Positions 26,125-34,937 of a DNA stretch of 64,000 bases are shown in pieces; position 1 is the stretch's first letter, and every line of letters starts with the position of its first letter. Below the pieces are notes generated by a model, which was given only the letters and a program-made list of their open reading frames with translations, ran no database searches and was not told the DNA's origin. Made by a program: the position numbers and the translations under genes. The DNA lies in assembly GCF_051201015.1 (NCBI RefSeq), contig NZ_JBPEHI010000008.1; one strand, given 5' to 3'. This DNA is from Petrimonas sulfuriphila. GTDB taxonomy: Bacteria > Bacteroidota > Bacteroidia > Bacteroidales > Dysgonomonadaceae.

Positions 26125-26321
26125 AGAAAAGAGGAACGTTATTTTTGTCGTTTGCCCGATGCTAAAGCGTTAATTACGGTTCTACACAACAGTAAGACGC
26201 ATTTTAGCGAAAAACGCTGCACAAAAGATTGTTAAATATTTGCCGTAAAAAGTTAAGTTTCACAAAGTTCTGATCCGTTGTCTTGCTTATCCTCCTGTTC
26301 CTCAGGACTTTTCTGTTGTAA

Positions 26322-27212
26322 TTATTCCTCCATAGAAAAGCTCCGGGAACCGATGAGGCTACCGTCAGCAAAGATATCGGCTTTGTAAGTTCCGGGCATG
26401 AGGAACTCTTCGATATCCCAATACATGGAAACGGGAATCTCTTCACCGCCATATTCCACGATCCGTTTCATGGAGTACTGGAGGTTGCCGTTTTCGTAAG
26501 GGAAGGTACTGCCCGGGTTTTTTGTCAACACACCGCCATCGGGCGACATTATGCGAACATAGATGATCCTTTCGCCGGGCTCGGCAGTAATATTTTTGGT
26601 AATAAGAAACGAAACAACGAACTGCGAGCTGCGGCTCAACCGTTTTTGCTCCCTGCCGCGGTCATTCACTGCTTTTACGCTTACTCCCGTAGCATCGAGC
26701 TTGGAAGCGAGGGTGACTTTTTCACTTAATTGTTCTTTTTCTTGCGACACTTGATTCAAGGTGCGGCTGGTTTGCTGATATTGTTTTGTGATTTGTTCGT
26801 TTTTGGCCTGCAGTTCAGTATTTAACCTGTGTAGTGAATCAATTTGCTGGACATAGGACTTGAGCACTTTGCGCAAGGTTGCCAGTTCGTCTTTCAGTCG
26901 TTTTATCTCGGCTTTGTTGGCTGCATCGGTCATGCGCAGTTGTTCCTGTAGCCGTTGTACTTTAGCCTGTTCGTTTTCCAGCTTGTAAAGCAGTGAATCG
27001 TTTTGAACACTGAACTTGAATCCTTCGTATTGCATGGAAATAGCTTCGTACTCATCTTCAAGTTCCTGTTTGTCAACGGTGAATTGTTGTTCCATTGTAT
27101 TTATCTGCCTGTTTTTACTGACAATGTAGATAACGGCAATGGCTAATATCAGTGATAAGACCCCGATGATGGCAATTAATTGCGGGGTACGTTCTTTAAA
27201 ATCTATTTTCAT
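26322..27212 (-). CDS. Uncharacterised membrane-anchored coiled-coil protein
   Basis: This 296-residue protein has one N-terminal membrane helix (about 11-31, LIAIIGVLSLILAIAVIYIV). A long charged coiled coil follows (about 35-175, with repeated Leu, Glu, Gln and Lys heptads). A C-terminal beta domain (about 190-296) includes RIIYVRIMSPDGGVL and MYWDIEEFLMPGTYKADIFADG. The membrane anchor plus coiled coil places the C-terminal domain in the periplasm. I know of similar conserved Bacteroidales proteins without a function. A 197-base gap separates it from the secreted protein gene downstream, and a TATTTTTG (-7-like) motif lies on its strand at 27351 to 27344. Confidence 0.75.
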   Translation of the reverse strand: MKIDFKERTPQLIAIIGVLSLILAIAVIYIVSKNRQINTMEQQFTVDKQELEDEYEAISMQYEGFKFSVQNDSLLYKLENEQAKVQRLQEQLRMTDAANKAEIKRLKDELATLRKVLKSYVQQIDSLHRLNTELQAKNEQITKQYQQTSRTLNQVSQEKEQLSEKVTLASKLDATGVSVKAVNDRGREQKRLSRSSQFVVSFLITKNITAEPGERIIYVRIMSPDGGVLTKNPGSTFPYENGNLQYSMKRIVEYGGEEIPVSMYWDIEEFLMPGTYKADIFADGSLIGSRSFSMEE

Positions 27213-27444
27213 GCACTTGTTCTTTTATTTTTTCATGAAAGTCGTGTGTGCCTCGCATCCCGATAAGCGTGGATCCATTTATACGGGAGATGTTCAATTT
27301 ACATGCTTGCTTCATAAAAAAATGAAAATTCTGTATTTGTGCACAAAAATAAGGTTTTTCATATAAAAAGACAATTGTTAAAAGATGATTTTTATAAATT
27401 TAAGATTTATTGTTGGCTGTTGCCCTTTAGGCTTCTTTGTGTTA

Positions 27445-28359
27445 TTAAAAAATTGACAGTTTAGTTTTTGTTGTAAATTCTTCCAGAAAAAGCATTCCTT
27501 TGTAGGAGTTTCCTTTTTTGTTGAGGCGCGGACTCCAAACGGCGATTGCATATTTTTCGGGATGCACGGCTACGATGCCACCTCCAACGCCGCTTTTTCC
27601 GGGCAGTCCTACTTTGAAAGTAAACTGGCCGGCTTCGTCGTAGAAGCCGCAGGTTTGCATGAGTGCATTGGTACGTTTGGTACGACTGGGCGACAAAATT
27701 TTTTCTCCCGTGTGCGGCACAATGCCATTATTGGCAAGAAACAGAAAAGATTCCGATAACTCTTTACAGTTCATTTCGAGGGAGCAGATGCTGAAATAGA
27801 GATCCATCACTTTTTCTATGTCGTTTTTGATGTTTCCAAAAGCTTTCATCAGGTTAACGAGTGCGTAGTTGCGAAATCCGGATTTTTTTTCGGAATGTGC
27901 AACAAGGGGGTTGTAATCGATGGTGCTGCTTTTTGTTAGGCTACGGATAAATGAAAGCACATTCTCCCGAGGAGAAGCAAGCTCGTCGACTAAAATATCA
28001 CACACCACAATGGCTCCTGCATTAATGAACGGGTTTCGCGGAATTCCTTTGTCGTATTCCAGTTGTACGAGTGAGTTGAAAGGTGTTCCTGCAGGTTCCA
28101 GGTCCATCCGTTCCCAGATATTGCTTTTCACCCGGGAGTAGGCAAGTACGAATGAGAATACTTTGGCAATGCTCTGAATGGAAAACTTGACATCGGCATC
28201 ACCGAAAGCGAAATATTCACCATTGACCGTAATCAGGTGTACACCAAATTGATTTGGGTTAACGTGAGCCAGTTCGGGAATGTAATTAGCCACCTGGCCA
28301 ATGTCTTCAACACGTTGAAGTTCGTTGTAGATTTCCTGGAATGTTTTTGAGTAATTCAT
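27445..28359 (-). CDS. glsA: Glutaminase A
   Basis: GlsA hydrolyses glutamine to glutamate and ammonia. The 304-residue protein has the serine-lysine pair of the beta-lactamase-like fold in SIQSIAKVFSF, then NPFINAGAIV, KAFGNIKNDIE and PGKSGVGGGIVAVHPEK, all family blocks. No signal peptide is present, so it is cytoplasmic. It stands alone between uncharacterised genes. Glutaminases of this type are often part of acid resistance, which is not shown here. Confidence 0.95.
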   Translation of the reverse strand: MNYSKTFQEIYNELQRVEDIGQVANYIPELAHVNPNQFGVHLITVNGEYFAFGDADVKFSIQSIAKVFSFVLAYSRVKSNIWERMDLEPAGTPFNSLVQLEYDKGIPRNPFINAGAIVVCDILVDELASPRENVLSFIRSLTKSSTIDYNPLVAHSEKKSGFRNYALVNLMKAFGNIKNDIEKVMDLYFSICSLEMNCKELSESFLFLANNGIVPHTGEKILSPSRTKRTNALMQTCGFYDEAGQFTFKVGLPGKSGVGGGIVAVHPEKYAIAVWSPRLNKKGNSYKGMLFLEEFTTKTKLSIF

Positions 28360-28466
28360 ATTAACGGTTAATTTTAGGGTTTAACGTTCAATGTTCATTA
28401 TTGCGTTTGACAATAGCAACAAGAGGTTGTTCAACAGGACATGAAACATACATGTCGTAAATCACT

Positions 28467-29501
28467 TTACTGAAACTGGAGATATACCGGCCTTGGTTGT
28501 AACTTCATCAATTCCTCCGGTGTTAGCAGGTGATTCGGTGATTCTTTGGTGTCGTTTTTATAGAAAAGTTTAAAACCGGTGAACTGTATAGGTTCAGGGT
28601 GGATAAACCGGTTATACGTACTGTATTTAAGTTCGGGGCGGCCGAACCCGTCCATATTGATTACGATCTGTACTTCGGGACTAAGCTTGATGTTTTTATA
28701 ATGGGTTACCATCCCTTTCGTGAAGCGATGGACGATCAATATTTTAGGTGGAAGGTTGTAGTCCTGAACAAGTTCAGCCAGGTATGCAGAGCAAAAATTA
28801 ATGTCTTCGGCATCTAAAGTGCCAATTTTTTTGCCGGGAGGCGTGCCGTCTTTCATCGAAAATTCGGGATCAATTCCCAAATGTACGTGCGGCATCAGCA
28901 GATACTTTTCCAATTGCGGAATTTCCAGCTCCACCGTGCTTAATCCCACCTGGACATCGAGAAAAACCAGCGCATCGTGCATTTTGGCAATAGCAAGCGC
29001 AGAATCGATCTGCTGTTGCGGCATCCGGTAACGGTATTTTCCGTCACTCCAGGGTGTTCCTTGTGCAACTACGGCAATGTAATGAATGGCAGGTACGACA
29101 GGTGTTTTCGGATCAGCTTGTTCCCATGCTTCCGTTTCCTTAAGCAGTCGACTCCACATTTCTTCAGGAGGATATTCTCCCAAAACACCCATATTTTTCG
29201 AATAGAGGTTTCCGTAGTAAGCCACTACCCGGTGATAAGGTAAAACAGCTCCTTCAAGAGGCAACGGTTGGTTTTGTACAGGCCATAAGCCGGTTGTGTC
29301 GCCGTTGGCGATGTAGTTAAGTAAATCATTGTATTCGGCTTGATCCACCGGCTTTTGATTTTTTATATCTTCTTTTTCGATGTTTTCCAAAGTAGAAAAC
29401 GGAGGGGTATCAGCACTTTTAGCGGATGAATCCGATCTGCCTTTGCAGGCAATAAAACCAAATAATAGGATTAATACAAGAGGGAAGATTAATTTTCTCA
29501 T
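28467..29501 (-). CDS. Uncharacterised lipoprotein with barrel-like repeats
   Basis: This 344-residue protein starts with a lipoprotein signal (LLFGFIAC, lipobox FIAC). The mature part contains a series of hydrophobic strands each followed by acidic or basic residues: VVPAIHYIAVVAQG, ALVFLDVQVGLS, YLLMPHVHLGIDPEFSM, KILIVHRFTKGM and VQIVINMDGFG. The alternating pattern suggests a TIM-barrel fold, and His and Asp residues at strand ends could form an active site, but this is inference. I cannot assign a function. It is followed on the same strand by the DUF3267 gene. Confidence 0.65.
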   Translation of the reverse strand: MRKLIFPLVLILLFGFIACKGRSDSSAKSADTPPFSTLENIEKEDIKNQKPVDQAEYNDLLNYIANGDTTGLWPVQNQPLPLEGAVLPYHRVVAYYGNLYSKNMGVLGEYPPEEMWSRLLKETEAWEQADPKTPVVPAIHYIAVVAQGTPWSDGKYRYRMPQQQIDSALAIAKMHDALVFLDVQVGLSTVELEIPQLEKYLLMPHVHLGIDPEFSMKDGTPPGKKIGTLDAEDINFCSAYLAELVQDYNLPPKILIVHRFTKGMVTHYKNIKLSPEVQIVINMDGFGRPELKYSTYNRFIHPEPIQFTGFKLFYKNDTKESPNHLLTPEELMKLQPRPVYLQFQ

Positions 29502-29570
29502 TCAGTAATAATTTAATGCATAGGTTTATATATTCAAAATTCAATCGTAAATTGATTTTTTTGTAGGGTA

Positions 29571-30152
29571 TTATCTTTTTCTGAAAACGAAACATCCTGC
29601 TTCTGACGGATGGTCTTGGGCATAATCGGTAGGCTTTTCTTCCCACAGCAGGTGGGCAATCATAAGATCACCAATAGCAGATACGATAAAAACAATGCCC
29701 AAAAATGTTACTAAATATTTACCAATAAATAAGCCTGTGATGGCAGGGCCCAATCCAAGAATAACAGCGGGAGTGAGCGCTCCGAAAAGGTAGTGCCTTA
29801 TTTTAAGCGGCTCTGTGCAATGGCAATAGGGGGTAAGAAATGGCGCCATTATGCCGAAACGGATGGCGCGAAATCCCCGCTTGGCAAACAGAGCGAACGA
29901 AATGCCGTGGATGAGTTCGTGAAGGACTATTCCAATAAGGCAAGCGATGAAAAACAGGGATCCGTCCCGTAGAATTTTTATCGGAGAAAAATCCGTACGG
30001 AAATAATCCAGCAAATGGTTTCCCCAAAAAAAAGAATGAATGCCTGTGAAGACAACAAAAACGGGAATCAGGACTATAATTCCCAATTTATTGGCTTTTT
30101 CAATGCTGATGGTTCTCAGAACTTTTTCGTAATCTTTTTCAGTGAATGTCAC
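29571..30152 (-). CDS. DUF3267 membrane zincin-family protein
   Basis: This protein of about 193 residues has several membrane segments and the zinc-protease motif HELIHG (in VLHELIHGISFALFAKRG), which is characteristic of DUF3267. A second block, YCHCTEPLKIRHYLFGALTP, follows. The frame is open to 30284, but that upstream part lies across the rho terminator hairpin (30267-30300) and is not family-like. I therefore prefer GTG at 30152 (VTFTEKDYEKV). A TTG at 30164 is an alternative. Substrate and role are unknown; intramembrane or membrane-bound proteolysis is the family-level inference. Confidence 0.75.
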   Translation of the reverse strand: MTFTEKDYEKVLRTISIEKANKLGIIVLIPVFVVFTGIHSFFWGNHLLDYFRTDFSPIKILRDGSLFFIACLIGIVLHELIHGISFALFAKRGFRAIRFGIMAPFLTPYCHCTEPLKIRHYLFGALTPAVILGLGPAITGLFIGKYLVTFLGIVFIVSAIGDLMIAHLLWEEKPTDYAQDHPSEAGCFVFRKR

Positions 30153-30266
30153 GTAATCCTTTTTTTGCAAATTTAACCCATAAAACAAAGAGATCGTCTC
30201 AAAATAAACATCAATCTCCCAAGAAATGAATATCTGAATTTGTTCCCAGATAGGTATCCGAATAGA

Positions 30267-30300
30267 AAGAGGGTGAAACCACATTGTGATACACCCTCTT
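30267..30300 (-). terminator. Hairpin terminator after rho
   Basis: AAGAGGGTG (30267-30275) and CACCCTCTT (30292-30300) form a perfect 9-base stem with a 16-base loop, 22 bases after the rho stop on the minus strand. The run after the stem is short in T, so it may act as an mRNA end rather than a strong intrinsic terminator. Confidence 0.55.
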
Positions 30301-30321
30301 GAGATTGGTTTATTTCTTGTA

Positions 30322-32298
30322 TTAATCGTTCATCGAAATCAGGAATTCTTCGTTGTTTGATGTTCTTTTCAGCCGGTTGAGCAGGAATTCCATTGCTTCT
30401 GTCGAGTTCATGTCCGACAAGAAATTGCGCAATACCCACATCCGGTTAAGCGTTTCTTCGGAAAGTAACAGGTCGTCACGACGGGTGCTGGATGCAATGA
30501 TGTCCACCGCCGGGAAAACTCGTTTGTTGGATAGTTTTCTATCGAGTTGGAGTTCCATATTGCCCGTACCCTTAAATTCCTCAAAAATAACATCGTCCAT
30601 TTTTGAACCGGTTTCGGTAAGAGCAGTAGCGATGATGGTCAGTGATCCGCCATTCTCAATGTTTCTTGCCGCTCCAAAAAAACGTTTGGGCTTTTGTAAT
30701 GCGTTGGCATCCACTCCTCCCGACAACACTTTCCCTGATGCCGGCTGAACCGTGTTATATGCCCGTGCGAGGCGTGTGATGGAATCGAGCAGAATAACAA
30801 CATCGTGTCCGCATTCTACTAAGCGGCGTGCTTTGTTGAGAACAATGTCGGCAATTTTTACATGTCGTTCTGCCGGTTCATCAAATGTAGACGCAATTAC
30901 TTCTGCGTTAACGCTGCGCTCCATATCGGTAACTTCTTCGGGGCGCTCGTCAATGAGCAGAATAATCATATATACTTCGGGATGATTGGCTGCAATAGCA
31001 TTGGCAATATCCTTGAGCAACATGGTCTTACCCGTTTTGGGCTGAGCGACAATCAGGCCTCGTTGTCCCTTGCCGATGGGCGAAAACATGTCGACTACCC
31101 TGCACGACAGATTATCATTATACCCCTTGGTGAGGTTGAATTTCTGATCCGGAAACAACGGTTTCAGGTGGTCGAAAGGTACACGGTCGCGTACTTCCTC
31201 AGGCTTTCTTCCGTTTATCTTGTCTACTTTTACCAGAGGAAAGAATTTTTCTCCTTCTTTTGGCGGACGGATCGGACCCTCTACCACATCCCCTGTCTTC
31301 AGGCCAAACAGGCGGATCTGAGATTGGGAAACATAAATGTCGTCCGGTGAAGACATGTAGTTATAGTCCGAAGAACGCAAGAAGCCATAGCCGTCACTCA
31401 TGATCTCCAATACACCCGATGCATTCAAAATTCCTTCGAATTCGTAAGCAGGTTCCTTTTGCTGTACAACGGTTTGTTGCTGATTTATATTCTTGCTTTG
31501 TTGCGGTTGCTGCTGGCGGGGCTGGATAGGTGCTGGAGTAATAAGTTCTTGCAAAAGAGATGCTTTCTTTTCAATAACAACCGGTTTTTCCATCACTTCT
31601 GTTTTGAGAGCATCTTCTATGGGTTCCTCAGGAACGACCGGTGGTAAAGTTACCGGTGGAACCTGTGAGATTCGTTCTCTTTCACGGTGTTTGGATGAAC
31701 GAAAGACAAGCTGTGTCGGTTTTACGGGAGGAGTAGGTGTCGCTTCAGCTTTTGGCTGATCCACCGGAGCACTATCCGTTACAACCGCATCCGGAATGAT
31801 TGCAGGATGTGCGGAAACTACGACAGCGTGCTGTTTTGGTTCCTGTTTTTTAACTTCATGCGGTTTGTTTGTACTTTGAACTTGCTTGTTGTTTTGGACA
31901 GGGTTTTCTTTTGGAACCCGGGTTAGAGTTTTTACCTCCGGTTTTGGCTTTTCTTGTTCCTTCTCCTTCTCCTTTTCCTTTTCCTTTTCCTTTTCCTTTT
32001 CCTTTACTTCTACTTCTGTTACAGGCTTTCTATCTTTCTCTGCTGGGCGGCCTGTCTCTGCTTTGACTTCTTGCTTCTGCGTGTTGTTTTTGTTCTCAAT
32101 TGTTTTTCTCCCGTTATTTGGTCTGGGATGCGGGGCTGGGCTCAGATTTTTTGTTCCGGCGATAGCTTGCTCATCAAGGATTTTGTAGATTAACTCTTCT
32201 TTTTTATACGCATCGGGTCTTCGTATACCCATTTCTTTGGCAAGAGCTCGTAATTCTGTGGTTAGCTTTTCGTTAAGCTCAATAATGTTATAAGCCAT
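30322..32298 (-). CDS. rho: Transcription termination factor Rho with long disordered insert
   Basis: Rho is the hexameric RNA helicase that ends transcription. The 658-residue protein has a Rho_N domain (about 5-45), a disordered insert (about 50-290) rich in Pro, Lys, Glu and Gln, then the RNA-binding domain (FEGILNASGVLEIMSDGYGF) and the ATPase. Walker A is AQPKTGKTMLL and the Q-loop/R-loop blocks IDERPEEVTDM and GGVDANALQKPKRFFGAAR are intact. Rho proteins of Bacteroides are known to carry such inserts. Here the insert holds about eight Lys-Glu pairs encoded by a 6-base repeat. The mRNA leader is about 180 bases if the -7 element at 32491 is used. Confidence 0.96.
   Translation of the reverse strand: MAYNIIELNEKLTTELRALAKEMGIRRPDAYKKEELIYKILDEQAIAGTKNLSPAPHPRPNNGRKTIENKNNTQKQEVKAETGRPAEKDRKPVTEVEVKEKEKEKEKEKEKEKEQEKPKPEVKTLTRVPKENPVQNNKQVQSTNKPHEVKKQEPKQHAVVVSAHPAIIPDAVVTDSAPVDQPKAEATPTPPVKPTQLVFRSSKHRERERISQVPPVTLPPVVPEEPIEDALKTEVMEKPVVIEKKASLLQELITPAPIQPRQQQPQQSKNINQQQTVVQQKEPAYEFEGILNASGVLEIMSDGYGFLRSSDYNYMSSPDDIYVSQSQIRLFGLKTGDVVEGPIRPPKEGEKFFPLVKVDKINGRKPEEVRDRVPFDHLKPLFPDQKFNLTKGYNDNLSCRVVDMFSPIGKGQRGLIVAQPKTGKTMLLKDIANAIAANHPEVYMIILLIDERPEEVTDMERSVNAEVIASTFDEPAERHVKIADIVLNKARRLVECGHDVVILLDSITRLARAYNTVQPASGKVLSGGVDANALQKPKRFFGAARNIENGGSLTIIATALTETGSKMDDVIFEEFKGTGNMELQLDRKLSNKRVFPAVDIIASSTRRDDLLLSEETLNRMWVLRNFLSDMNSTEAMEFLLNRLKRTSNNEEFLISMND
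31960..32005 (-). repeat. Six-base tandem repeat in rho encoding Lys-Glu pairs
   Basis: The plus strand reads repeated CCTTTT/CCTTCT units across this span. On the rho strand they encode a run of alternating Lys and Glu inside the disordered insert. Because the unit is six bases, gain or loss of copies changes length but not frame. Confidence 0.7.
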
Positions 32299-32483
32299 TT
32301 AATTATTTGTTAAAAAAACGTTTAGGTTTTATATTTTAATGATTGAAACTGAGTTTTTATATATAATGTTTGAAGGAAACAAGGCTATTCCGAACAATGA
32401 TTAAAAAACTCAATATGGTTTTATTTTGAATTGTTGAGTGAATATCCGTAGAATATATTCACTTATCTTTGAAGATTCTGGTG

Positions 32484-32491
32484 CAAAGGTA
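32484..32491 (-). promoter_or_regulatory. -7 element upstream of rho
   Basis: The minus strand reads TACCTTTG followed by CACC, an exact TAnnTTTG match. It would start transcription near 32477, leaving a leader of about 180 bases before the rho ATG at 32298. Confidence 0.45.
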
Positions 32492-32575
32492 ATGTTTTTT
32501 TTGAAAACAAAGGAAAAAGGAAGATATATTTTTACTAAAAATTCCCATTAAGCAGTTCGCCAACAGGAATTTTTT

Positions 32576-33625
32576 TCATTTTATCTGCATGTTCAACTTA
32601 TTGGATGTGTTTCTTCGACGTTCTATTTCATTTTTAAACAGGAGCGACCGCCGTCTTTCCAACGAACCGCTTGTGGTTGATTGCAGAAAGAGGTCGACTG
32701 CTAAGACGGCCCACTTATACGCGCTGTCCATATCATCAAGCATTTCGTACCCCAGTGCTATATTGTGTGCAGCTTTTGCCTGGTTTAGCTTGTTTTTTTC
32801 CTTTGTGTAAAATTCGTTCCATTTTTCAATGGCATTGAACCACTGATTATTCTTGGCAAAGACTTCTCCTTCACGCATCTTGGAACTCATTTGTGTGTAG
32901 TACCAGCGGTCTTGATTCTCCCAGTGCGGCGAAAATACTTTCGTCATTTTTTCCGCTGCAAACACGGCAAGCTGTTTCATTGCTTCTTCTTGTGAAGGGA
33001 CAATCAAGTCGGCGTAAGCACGGCCGTCATGAATATCATATCCTTCCCATTTCATGCTGTCGGTAAACTGAACCACCGGGATTTTACCTTCCATCGATGG
33101 GAGATACACACGAATTACCGATTGTATTCTCCCGGTTAAACCAGCATAATTGTACCCTTCCTGTCGGAAAAAGTCGGTTCTGTCGGTTTGTAAAATCAGT
33201 TTGTCCAGCGATATGATTGCGTCAGTGGTAGTTGCATTCCGCAGTTCATGCATCGTTTCGGGCGTTATGGGAACTTCCTGCCAGAAATCATTATCACTTC
33301 TCAGCGGTTTCTGGTAATATTTAACAGCATTAAAATACTCTTCTTCACCCAAAAATTGAGACAATGCTTCCGTATAAAAAATAGCCACACTGTCCGCAGA
33401 TACTTTTATTCTGTCGGATTGCTTTTTTCCCAGTCTTTTGATGTTATGTCCAATTTCATCAGGCTGTTGAACCACGTTGTTTACCACCAATACCGACTTC
33501 ACTTCCGTTGGAAGAGTAACCTGCGCCGGTTCGCGCGTCTCGATAGACATGTACTGAATACCGGCACAATTACTGAAAAACAGGATGGAAAAAAACAATA
33601 TACCAGAGAAAACTAAATGTTTCAT
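32576..33625 (-). CDS. DUF6340 family lipoprotein
   Basis: This protein of about 349 residues starts MKHLVFSGILFFSILFFSNC (lipobox FSNC). A first domain (about 25-220) resembles DUF6340, with VKSVLVVNNVVQQP and later VIRVYLPSMEGKIPV. The C-terminal third (about 235-320) is helical, with TPR-like spacing (WYYTQMSSKMREGEVFAKN, then AHNIALGYEMLDDMDSAYKWA). This family is found in Bacteroidales; its function is not established. The ATG at 33625 is preferred over a TTG two codons earlier. It is monocistronic as far as the sequence shows. Confidence 0.75.
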   Translation of the reverse strand: MKHLVFSGILFFSILFFSNCAGIQYMSIETREPAQVTLPTEVKSVLVVNNVVQQPDEIGHNIKRLGKKQSDRIKVSADSVAIFYTEALSQFLGEEEYFNAVKYYQKPLRSDNDFWQEVPITPETMHELRNATTTDAIISLDKLILQTDRTDFFRQEGYNYAGLTGRIQSVIRVYLPSMEGKIPVVQFTDSMKWEGYDIHDGRAYADLIVPSQEEAMKQLAVFAAEKMTKVFSPHWENQDRWYYTQMSSKMREGEVFAKNNQWFNAIEKWNEFYTKEKNKLNQAKAAHNIALGYEMLDDMDSAYKWAVLAVDLFLQSTTSGSLERRRSLLFKNEIERRRNTSNKLNMQIK

Positions 33626-33994
33626 AGACAAATTTGGTCTGAATAGGTTGAGATTTTATGAGTCAAAATTACAAATTTATTTAGAAATTGTTTTGTATTT
33701 TACGAATGATATGATTTTGTTTTATTCTTTTATGTTGTTTTTTACTTTTTTATACCGCTGAACTTTCATTTTTTTTAAACCACTTTCCATTACGATGCGA
33801 AATAAAAATTAAAAACCATTAAGAAAATGACATGAAAGATCAAATAGCTTATTTTAAACCGATTCAAGAATTCAACGGCTGCGATTATTGGATACAAAAG
33901 AAAGAAATAGGTTTAATGATGTTTGTATTGGATTTAATTTTTACACAAAAAACACTTTTTTGTGCAATTTTTTCGATAGTTGTTTCAAATTTTG
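33626..33994. other. Intergenic stretch without a recognised gene
   Basis: The AT-rich gap between the DUF6340 gene and the etfB promoter holds only a 62-codon open frame (33832-34020), whose translation is rich in Phe and Ile and resembles no family I know. It overlaps the etfB promoter. I see no structured RNA or repeat. Confidence 0.5.
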
Positions 33995-34025
33995 TTGGTG
34001 AAGCTGAATTCTTTCTGTAAATTTG
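33995..34025 (+). promoter_or_regulatory. Promoter for etfB-etfA-acyl-CoA dehydrogenase
   Basis: TTG at 33995-33997 and TAAATTTG at 34018-34025 are separated by 20 bases, matching the Bacteroidetes -33/-7 arrangement. The etfB ATG lies 35 bases downstream. Confidence 0.6.
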
Positions 34026-34060
34026 CCGTCTCCAAAAGAACATAAATAAACATATAGGAA

Positions 34061-34933
34061 ATGGCATTTAACATTATTGTGTTGGCAAAGCAGGTTCCCG
34101 ATACGCGCAACGTTGGGAAAGATGCGATGAAAGCCGACGGAACAGTTAACAGAGGAGCGCTGCCGGCTATTTTTAATCCGGAAGATTTGAATGCGTTGGA
34201 GCAAGCTCTTGGAATCAAAGATCAATATCCCGGGACAAAGATTACCGTACTAACCATGGGGCCTGCCCGCGCTGCAGAAATCCTTCGGGAAGGATTATTC
34301 AGAGGTGCTGACGACGGTGTGCTTCTAACGGATCGTGCTTTTGCCGGCGCTGACACTTTGGCTACATCTTATGCCTTGTCGATGGCCGTTAAGCAGATGG
34401 GTAATTTTGATATGATTATCTCCGGCCGGCAAGCTATAGATGGCGATACTGCGCAGGTTGGGCCACAGGTGGCAGAAAAGCTGGGCATTCCTCAAATTAC
34501 GTATGCTGAGGCAATCGAGAGCATCGATAAGAAGAAAATCCGCGTGAAACGTCGTCTCGAAAATGGGGTAGAGGTAGTGGAAGCCCCCCTGCCGTTATTG
34601 GTCACTGTAAACGGATCGGCCAGGATTTGCCGTCCGCGTAACGCAAAATTTCTGCAAAAATACAAACACGCTAAAACCGTTACCGAACGTCAAACTGAAA
34701 ATATCGATTATATCGATTTGTACAATGCACGCCCATACCTCAATTTAACGGAATGGAGTGTCGCTGATGTAAATGCTGATCCGGTTCAATGCGGATTATC
34801 GGGTTCTCCAACCAAAGTAAAGAAAATAGAGAACGTTGTATTTCAGGCAAAGGAAAGCAAACGACTGACCGATGACGATACCGAACTGGAAGACTTGATA
34901 AAAGAATTAATAGCTAATCACACAATTGGTTAA
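34061..34933 (+). CDS. etfB: Electron transfer flavoprotein beta subunit
   Basis: EtfB forms the EtfAB heterodimer that carries electrons from acyl-CoA dehydrogenases. The 290-residue protein starts FNIIVLAKQVPDTRNVG and carries VLTMGPARAAEILREGLFRGADDGVLL and ISGRQAIDGDTAQVGPQVAE, the nucleotide-binding blocks of the family. It is longer than mitochondrial EtfB at its C-terminus. It is followed at once by etfA and an acyl-CoA dehydrogenase, so the three form one electron-transfer unit. Confidence 0.95.
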   Translation: MAFNIIVLAKQVPDTRNVGKDAMKADGTVNRGALPAIFNPEDLNALEQALGIKDQYPGTKITVLTMGPARAAEILREGLFRGADDGVLLTDRAFAGADTLATSYALSMAVKQMGNFDMIISGRQAIDGDTAQVGPQVAEKLGIPQITYAEAIESIDKKKIRVKRRLENGVEVVEAPLPLLVTVNGSARICRPRNAKFLQKYKHAKTVTERQTENIDYIDLYNARPYLNLTEWSVADVNADPVQCGLSGSPTKVKKIENVVFQAKESKRLTDDDTELEDLIKELIANHTIG

Positions 34934-34937
34934 AACA

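Noticed and set aside
30153..30284. Longer N-terminus for the DUF3267 protein
   Set aside because: It runs through the perfect hairpin that follows rho and does not look like the family.
31886..32188. Ser/Phe-rich frame opposite the Rho insert
   Set aside because: It is the complement of the Lys-Glu repeat and carries no other signal.
33832..34020. 62-codon frame upstream of etfB
   Set aside because: It overlaps the well-formed etfB promoter and shows no family.
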